From: Saccoglossus kowalevskii
Taxonomy: Eukaryota; Hemichordata; Enteropneusta; Harrimaniidae
NCBI RefSeq assembly: GCF_000003605.2
Contig: NW_003119933.1
Coordinates: forward strand, 212,666-223,193
Reading direction: 5' to 3'
DNA length: 10,528 bases
Shown here: positions 1 to 6,700 of the stretch, in pieces
How positions within the stretch are numbered: the stretch's first letter is position 1
Layout of the letters: each line of letters begins with the position of its first letter
The notes under the pieces: generated by a model
Seen by the model: the letters and a program-made list of their open reading frames with translations, nothing else
What the model was told of the DNA's origin: nothing
Database searches by the model: none
Made by a program: the position numbers and the translations under genes

Positions 1-149
1 GTGTAGTCCGGTTTGGAGACAGTGGGTGATCGATCCCTGGACCTTTCCAGGTGGTGACATCCTGTCACGGCATACCGCTGAAATCTTCATTTCCCCCTGT
101 CAGTGTCTTCCCTGTTGTGCACTGCCAGGGAACTCAATCAGACAGGAAG

Positions 150-891
150 TAGCAGTTTGCTGGGAAAGGACGCCATACACAGGGTACATCAGCCGGAACT
201 AAGTCCAGGCTTTACCCAAATGTGTTCGTAGTACCAAATCTACAAGTGGCGGGCGTCCAGTTCTGGACCTAGGCAGACTGAATCTGTACGTGCTCCTCAA
301 TCAGTTCCACATGGAGGCACCATTCAGGGTTCTTCTCTCCATCCACCATTTCGACTGGCTAGCCCCCACTAGACTTAAGCGGGGCCTACCTGCACATACC
401 GATGCACCCAGCGAGTTGCCATCTCATTCGAATTGCCCGGCTGGGCCAAGTATTCGATTTTTTGGGTGCCCCCTGTTCGGGTTAGGCACAGCGACCTACG
501 TGTTCACCCGAGTGATGAAAAAGGTAGTGCTGCTGCCTCACCAGATGTCGGTACATCTCAGTCCGTACCTAGACTACTGGTTACAACCCGGGCAAGGGGT
601 TAATAGCCAAACACGTCAGGCTAACACAGGATTTACTTCACCAGTTGGGCTCGTTAGTAAATCATCAAGTCCCACCTCGACCCAACACGCAGTTGGTGTC
701 CCTGGACATGGAGTTTTGACACAGAGGTAAGCTTGGCTAATCAAGCGTGTTGCTTAGCGCTAAGGAGCCTAGCCGAATGCCTAGTCAGCGTTCCCTCAGT
801 GTTCCTTCGAGAACTAATGCGAATCATCGGAATGATGACCTCAGTTCAAAGGGTCGTTCCCCAGGCCACACTATGCAGCCGCCAGGTATAA
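150..891 (+). pseudogene. Reverse transcriptase domain of DIRS-type element (frameshifted remnant)
   Basis: The domain would copy the element's RNA into DNA. Recognisable blocks are LLGKDAIHRVH (from about 150), GGRPVLDLGRLNLYV (from about 245), the palm block AYLHIPMHP (384-410) in the +1 frame, and FGLGTATYVFTRVMK back in the first frame (from about 476). The catalytic box that normally reads Y/F-L-D-D reads YLDY at 566-577, so the second catalytic aspartate is lost. A frame change lies at the T-run 458-463, and others lie near 237 and between about 365 and 384. The thumb/connection part (from 811) is in yet another frame and meets a TAA at 889-891. The first 150 bases probably encode the N-terminal extension but I recognise no motif there. 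This is not functional as it stands. Confidence 0.8.
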
Positions 892-921
892 CGCTTGTTA
901 TAATGCCGAGCTCTCCTATGG

Positions 922-1600
922 GAACTAGATAGGCGGGTTTCGTTCTCGGACCAAGTAAAGGAAGCCCTGCCCTGGTGGTCGTCACTGGCCAACCTCGGAC
1001 AGGGGGGCTCCTTGGACCCGCTCGCCGCAGGTATGACTCTGGTAACAGATGCCTCCCCCCAGGGTTGGGGAGCGCATCTATTGGACCAACAAGCCCAAGG
1101 ATATGGCCCCTGCATTAGTTTTGGGACTACCATATCAACCGGCTCAAACTGAGAGCAGTGTACTTAGCACTACCATGCTTTCTACTCGTAGTTCGAGACC
1201 ACAGAGTCCTGCTCCGCACAGGCAACGTAGCAGTGGTCTCCTTTAAGAAGGAGGGGGGACGCCTTCAGTCCTAGTGGAGCAAATCCTCCTTTGGTGCCTG
1301 GAATACAATGTGGAGCTAACTGCACACCACCTTCCAGGGGTGAGGAACAGTCTGGCGACGGCCTTTCAGAACGGCTTTGTCTCCAGAACACGGAGTGGCT
1401 GATACCCCAGTGGGTAGCCTCCAGGCTGTTTCGCTGTGGGACGGTCCAAGGTTGGATCGGTTTGCCGATCCCCGGAACACCAAGCTCCCGACGTACGTAA
1501 CACTCCTGCTGACTCCAGGAGCCTGGGCCAGGGTCGCTTTGCTAACCCCGTGGACCCACTTAGTTGTGTACGCCTTTTCCTCCCTTCCTGCAAGTTCACC
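922..1600 (+). pseudogene. RNase H domain of DIRS-type element (frameshifted remnant)
   Basis: The domain would degrade the RNA of the RNA-DNA hybrid. The frame at 949 reads KEALPWWSSLANL and then LVTDASPQGWGAHL (about 1039-1080), matching the first catalytic aspartate motif (TDAS..GWGA). That frame stops at TGA 1150-1152. Further on, ELTAHHLPGVRNSLA (about 1313-1357) matches the H-x-P-G-x-x-N motif. The final catalytic aspartate is kept as DGLSERL, but only after a frame change at about 1357. Next come EWLIPQWV and, in the frame of 1377, RFADPRNTKLPTYV and PGAWARVALLTPW (to about 1600), the connecting segment typical of DIRS polyproteins. At least three frame changes make this a pseudogene. 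Confidence 0.78.
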
Positions 1601-1794
1601 GGGCACCGGAGAAAACTTTGACAGGTGCACACCTGCATATTATCATTGGTCGCACCCAATTGGCCAAGCAAGGCCTAGATTCCACTTCTGTCGGAAATGC
1701 TAGTCGAAACACCAGCAGTGCTTCCAGACTTACCGGACCTGCCATCCCAACCAGATGGCGCACTACCAACGAGCCCAGCAGGTATCACTTAGAG

Positions 1795-2757
1795 GCTCTC
1801 AGTAGACCCGCACATACGAAAGCCTTATCTGAGCGGGCTGTCAACGTCCTGGCCAGGGCGAACAGGGATTCCACCAACGCGGCCTACATTTCTAGGCTGC
1901 GAGCATACACTGATTGGTGTAGTGGAAGGGAGATTGATCCATACCATCCCTCTATTGGCCAGGTAGCAGGCTCCTTCGTCCACCTGTTTGATGAAGTGGG
2001 TTTGTCCTACGCAGCGTTCGTTGGCTACAGGTCGGCCTTGTCCCCCACCACTCAAAATGTACGGGAACAAGACTAGCCGATTGTCCTATTATTAGGAGAC
2101 TATTTACTGCTTTCCAGACGCCAAGACCCCATACAAGGGAGCCGCCCAACTGGGACTTGTCGGCTGTGTTGTCTGCTCTAAGCAGACCGCCCTTTGAGCC
2201 TCTCCGATCAGCACCACTCAAATTTTTGACATGGAAAATAGTCTTCCTACTGGCCCTCGCCTCAGGTAGGCGTCGGCCAGAGCTGGGGGCATTGTCCTTC
2301 TTTGATGATGTACCGCTGTTATGGACAATCAAGTTGTGCTAAAGACACGAATCTGGTTTCTTGCCTAGAACCAAATCCCAGGACACGATCCTCACCCGAT
2401 CGTCATCCCCCGGCTGTCAAATTTTGCCTGCCCGGAGGGTCAGGAGGAATTGCTTCTCTACCCGGTTCGAGCACGGAGTTGCCACCAAACCGTACTAAGG
2501 ATTTGGAACGGGGTGCCAGGAACATATCTTTGTGTTATGGCCCAGGCAGGCAGGATAGGCCGGTGGTTTACTGCGACTGTATTAGAGGTGAATAATACTT
2601 CATCTTCCTCGACACAGAGCTTGCAGAGACACCAAGTACGAGCACATGAGGTCTGTGCGATTGCTAATTTGCTAGTGCTAGCGTAAGGTGCCCCCTCTAG
2701 CACACATGGAGGCTTCTGATGAAGCAGAACGTCTTTATCAACTACCACCTAAGAGAC
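1795..2757 (+). pseudogene. Tyrosine recombinase of DIRS-type element (frameshifted, active site mutated)
   Basis: The enzyme would integrate the circular cDNA. The N-terminal core-binding (SAM-like) part is clear as NRDSTNAAYISRLRAYTDWC and FVGYRSALS, in one frame up to about 2064. The catalytic domain continues in another frame with LTWKIVFLLALASGRRRPEL; the catalytic Arg I box is at 2265-2282. The HxxR box reads AHEVC at 2642-2656: the arginine position is a TGT cysteine codon, which a CGT-to-TGT (CpG decay) change would explain. The expected nucleophile region reads FINYHLRD at 2734-2757, with histidine where I expect the family tyrosine and a tyrosine one residue earlier. Further frame changes lie between about 2300 and 2450 and between about 2686 and 2710. 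The copy is therefore inactive. Residue assignments beyond HxxR are from memory of the family, not an alignment. Confidence 0.75.
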
Positions 2758-3221
2758 ACCGAATCCATTGAAAAGGGTCTCTCTAGGTTGGATCCCGTCG
2801 TAGCGAGTCAGTCTTGGTTTGCTGACCCAGAACGAACGACCGCTAGGGTCCCTGTGCATAGGCAATAAGTCATTTCGGCATTTTATGCGAACAGATTTCT
2901 CTACCATCAGCACTCCCCAGGAAGCTCCCAGGTCCTGCTTTGCGGCCTATGCCCTCATGCAGAACTGTTTCGGTCTTTACTTCGAAAGCTTAATACCCCC
3001 CAGAATTGGGTTGGGGTCTAGCTTTCTCGGGCACATCGAAACCTGTCACCGTAGCAGCATTTTGGCTTCTTGCTCCGGGGACAGCACAGGCAAGGTGAGA
3101 CACCACCCTTTTTTGGGTCCTAACTAGTGTTTCGAGTTTGTTTTCATCCCAGACTGGGAAAAGACTTTCATCATTTTTTCTGTTTGCTCAGAAAAACCTG
3201 CCACCTATCAGTGTCTGACTC
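2758..3221 (+). other. 3' tail of the DIRS-type element after the recombinase
   Basis: This stretch continues the element. A short block reading LDPVVASQSW (about 2788-2817) resembles the C-terminal extension found after the recombinase tyrosine in DIRS elements. After that I see no conserved domain, and the open frame at 2819-3127 has no recognisable product. It is most likely the decayed end of the recombinase ORF plus 3' non-coding sequence. Confidence 0.45.
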
Positions 3222-3272
3222 TGCCTACAGTTCAAAATAGTCATTTTGACTGACCGGAGTCCATGGTGGGTA
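3222..3272 (+). repeat. Direct repeat copy 1 (possible B1) of the retroelement right end
   Basis: This 51-bp block recurs at 3469-3519 with 49 of 51 bases identical. Weaker similarity continues to the shared GTGAAT at 3283-3288. It contains a near-palindrome, TCAAAAT-AGTC-ATTTTGA (3232-3249). DIRS-order elements of the PAT/Ngaro type end in split direct repeats arranged A1-ORFs-B1-A2-B2, and two near-identical blocks flanking about 200 bp of unique sequence at the right end would fit B1-A2-B2. A DIRS1-like internal complementary region is the alternative. Confidence 0.7.
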
Positions 3273-3366
3273 ATTCAACGTAGTGAATTTTTGTCTAAGT
3301 CCTCGAGGCGGAGAGAAAGGAACCAGAGTGATTGACGGCTATCTGTGGCACTGCCATGTGGCCTCG

Positions 3367-3435
3367 GTCACGTGGGTTTGTGACGTAAGGGGTAAAAGAA
3401 TCTTGGGGTCATGGGGCTTCCCCTGACCTAGATTC
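3367..3435 (+). repeat. Two inverted repeats between the direct repeat copies
   Basis: GTCAC and GTGAC form a small inverted repeat at about 3367-3384. A longer imperfect hairpin lies at 3398-3435, with outer stem GAATCT/AGATTC and inner complementary GGGGTCA/TGACC and GGG/CCC segments around a GCTT loop. In addition CGGAGAGA near 3310 is complementary to TCTCTCCG near 3440, so the whole interval between the direct repeats could fold. Terminal secondary structure is common at retroelement ends; the role here is inference. Confidence 0.55.
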
Positions 3436-3468
3436 TATCTCTCCGTCACCGGCAGAATCGCTGATTAA

Positions 3469-3519
3469 TGCCTACAGTTCAAAATAGTCATTTTGACTGA
3501 CCGGAGTCTATGGTCGGTA
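3469..3519 (+). repeat. Direct repeat copy 2 (possible B2) of the retroelement right end
   Basis: This is the second copy of the 51-bp block at 3222-3272, offset by 247 bp. It differs at two positions, so divergence since duplication is low compared with the heavy frameshift decay of the coding region. It carries the same near-palindrome at 3479-3496. Similarity with copy 1 fades after GTGAAT at 3528-3533, where a strong hairpin begins. Confidence 0.7.
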
Positions 3520-3532
3520 TGAACTATGTGAA

Positions 3533-3559
3533 TAGGCGGGTTCGGAGAACCCTTGCCTA
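3533..3559 (+). repeat. Hairpin at the presumed right end of the retroelement
   Basis: TAGGC-GGGTTC-GGA-GAACCC-TT-GCCTA forms an 11-bp stem with a 3-nt loop and a 2-nt bulge. It lies just after the second direct repeat, and base composition turns AT-rich immediately after it, so it may mark or lie next to the element's terminus. It could act as a terminator-like or end-recognition structure, but no function can be shown. Confidence 0.6.
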
Positions 3560-3609
3560 ATTTTCATTGTATTCAACATACATTGCAACATTCGATATCT
3601 CCTTCCTAG

Positions 3610-3719
3610 GTAAGCTACAATAACAAGACATTCTCACTGGATTGGGAACGAGTTAGATTGTTTGATAAAGAAGTAGCACAGATGTTTATCAATATTGTGA
3701 AGGCTGCCAACGAAGCAGA
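3610..3719 (+). CDS. top3b: top3b exon (first visible), type IA core before active site
   Basis: The exon begins after acceptor TTCCTAG (ending 3609) in phase 0 and reads [19 protein letters not shown], then [15 protein letters not shown]. This matches the TOP3B segment just before the KSKQRP block. It ends before donor GTATGT at 3720, leaving two bases of the next codon, which the following exon completes to glutamate. The pyrimidine tract before the acceptor is short, and the presumed end of the retroelement is only about 50 nt upstream, so branch point and acceptor share a small space. A start a few bases later at another AG is possible but breaks the phase. Confidence 0.88.
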
Positions 3720-6700
3720 GTATGTTTCTATCTTTACAGTTGTTTCATCAGAATTTTGAATGAAAATTTTATATCAAATGTTGTTCTTTTGTACTTGTTT
3801 TATCACTTTATACTAGTAAACCTTTAGTCATTGTGATCCCTGCAAGACATGGACTAGAAACTTGATTAGCTGCTTTTGAATGGGATATCATTTCTACAGT
3901 GTTGCAAAACATATATCAAGTGCAGCAATGTTTATAAATTTACTAGTAAAGTTAGAAACCTATTACAGAAATGTATCCACATACAGACAACGTTTTAGTT
4001 CACAGTTCTGTTGCAACAACTGTAAATCAAACAATTCAATGTATTTCTTTCACTTATACATATCACATCTGTTTCCAGTCATCTTTAGGATGTCCAGCTT
4101 AAATATTTGTATATTCCTAAACTTACATGTACAGCGATTTGTTATTATTTAGTATGACCAAACATGTATGACCACATCATTCATATATCGCCTGCTTCTG
4201 ACACTGCCCCCCCCCCCCCATTCGTTTCGGCTATCTGTGGTTTCTTTCAACTGGTGACGTGTTAACGCCACTTGTAATTTTTAAACTATTTTGCTCCAGA
4301 GTTGTAAATATCAGCCAAAAAGAGAAATCTAAACAACGTCCACAAGCTTTGAACACTGTAGAACTGATGCGTGTTGCTAGTTCGGGACTCGGTATGGGAC
4401 CACATCACGCTATGCAGATTGCCGAACGACTCTACATACAGGGCTATATTAGTTACCCTAGAACTGAGACATCACAGTATCCAGAAAGCTTTGATCTCAG
4501 GTGAGTTTATCCAAATCTTGCATAGATCCTACAAAGAAGACAGTAAAGTTTTATTCAGGTTTAATTACATATTACATACATATACAACTGTATAACATAC
4601 AAATACATATATTTGGATGTGATGCCACTATTACTTCTTAGTACCTCATTAAAATGTAAGGTATAAAAGTGATACATATGTATTTATACCAAACTATAGT
4701 CAGTGATGATTTCTTATTTGATATTGTCTTCAAATTATTCTATGCTGTTTATGAAGTCTAGGAAAAGCTATTTATATTTCTCATTGTATGTTGGCGTCCA
4801 TTAGCCATGACTTTGAAACTCTGCATGAAGGTAACCTGAGTGTTTCTCCCTCAGATTTGTTCACTTTATGACAATAACTCAAATTTATGGGAGTGAATAT
4901 TTTTCTAATATTTTGTTTAACAAAAATATTTTTGATGACCTCTTGAAAACTGCCAGCTCAATTTCTTTATTATTTGAAATGTATACTTTACATTGTAGGT
5001 GGACCTCTCTCAGATTTGTTTTCATTTATCACAATAATTTTAATTCTCTAACTTCTGTGAATGTTTTTGCAATTTTTGGTAAAAGTGTTATTTTCGACTT
5101 CTTGTTAAAAGTGGTACCCCTGACAGCTTTGATAAATTACATGTTGGTACCTTAGGTGGACTTCTTTCAGTTTTGGTCATTTTGTAACAATTTTCACAAA
5201 CTGTGGATCTACAGTGCAGTGTTAACAACACTTTAGCAGCATGTTAGCATCATGCAAACACAGGCACATTATTTCTAGCATTGTTTGTATATCATTGCTT
5301 GCCTGCTTGCTTGTTTATTTTACCCTGTGGAGAATTTTTACAGGTTGTGTGATCTGACTTTATCCCCCCCCCCCTCCCCCGTACTTATAAACATCGTTCT
5401 AGGAAATATCAGTAAAAGCAGGCTTTCACATTATATCACTGTATGGGTAACATTGCAAGCTCTAAAAATGTAAATATGACTATTATGGAGCCCATCACTA
5501 TTACAGTCATTAAAACTCTGATTTCATTTACAGAGGAACACTGAGGCAGCAAGCATCATCTTCAGATTGGGGTTCAGAGGTCAGGCAGCTACTTAGTGAA
5601 GGTATTTCAAAACCCAGGTGAGCATAGTAATGTGATTATCCTGCATATACAAGTTTAATATCTCAATCTTCGATAATCAAAAGTGAAAGCATCAAGATTG
5701 TTCATTGAACTTTATTGCAGTCGACTATAAAATTAATTTTTTGTGGAGAATATTTGATGAATCGCCTGGATTCATCATTACTCTTAATAAGTTCATATTT
5801 CACACTACAATACAAGTTTCATTAAAGATTTTATATGAATAATTTCAATGTTCAACTTTGATGAGTTCCAGTCATTACAGTAAAACTTTGTACGAATATT
5901 TTGTCTCAATTTCTTTGTAATTTTCTTTTCTTACACAAGTTGACCCGACTCTCCATTATTTGACTTGATAGGTAAAGCCGAGTATTTTACCAGATTCCTG
6001 GGTGGTGCAAGTCAAAAGTATTCATGAATTTCTGAATAGCCACCATCAATGAAATGATTTATCAATGTTTTGGCATCAAAAACGAAAGACTGTAAAAATC
6101 CATTAAAATATTCACTTTCAAGTAGAGATACAAACATTACTATAAATTTAACTAAAATATATATGTATAACAAAGGGGTTCTAAGATTATTCATTTATTT
6201 ACATGGATTCTATAATATTTCATAAATTGTTACCCAATGTAAAATTATTTACAGGGAGGCAATAAAGTTCTTATTATTAATAGTATTATTATGTAATTGA
6301 TAGTAATCACAGTATTATTGTTTTCATTAGAAAAGGTAATGATGCTGGAGACCATCCTCCCATTACTCCAATGAAAGGTGCCAGTGAAAGTGAATTAGGC
6401 GGGGGTGATAACTGGAGGCTATATGATTACATTACAAGACACTTCATTGCAACAGTAAGAAAATACATTGTAAACAATTCAGTTGAAATAATAAGTTCAT
6501 GTTCATATATGTAATGCTTTCAAATATACTTATAAATTGTGTCCATCCAAATACTATGATTCAGTGTATGTATATGTGATGGAGAAATTACCAGATTTAT
6601 TGTGACCATCCTAATTCTCTATGCACACCAAAACTGCAACTGATTGAGCTGAGGATCAAGACCTGAGAATGAACCACAAATCTGTTTTTCTTGTCTCTGA

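Larger units (their letters stand above)
1..3559 (+). mobile_element. Decayed DIRS-type (tyrosine recombinase) retrotransposon, left end outside window
   Basis: The sequence shows, in order on one strand, remnants of a reverse transcriptase (about 150-890), an RNase H (about 922-1600) and a tyrosine recombinase (about 1795-2757), then a repeat- and hairpin-rich non-coding tail. RT followed by RNase H and a tyrosine recombinase, with no DDE integrase or protease, is the known hallmark of DIRS-order retrotransposons, which integrate through a circular intermediate without target-site duplication. Every domain is split between frames and carries stops, so the copy is dead. No methyltransferase domain is seen between RNase H and recombinase. 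The right border is inferred from the last hairpin at 3533-3559; sequence beyond it is AT-rich intron leading to a top3b splice acceptor. The class call is firm; the exact right end is uncertain. Confidence 0.85.

Noticed and set aside
846-1133. 95-codon minus-strand open frame
   Set aside because: It lies antisense to the RNase H remnant, whose motifs are clear on the + strand; it is a shadow frame.
1952-2332. 126-codon minus-strand open frame
   Set aside because: It is antisense to the recombinase remnant and shows no recognisable product.
3337-4241. Shared 13-mer CGGCTATCTGTGG in the retroelement tail and in the next intron
   Set aside because: One 13-base match in 10 kb is expected by chance and the flanks do not align.
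4207-5381. C-runs at 4207-4219 and 5365-5380
   Set aside because: These are simple low-complexity tracts in introns; run lengths are also prone to sequencing error.
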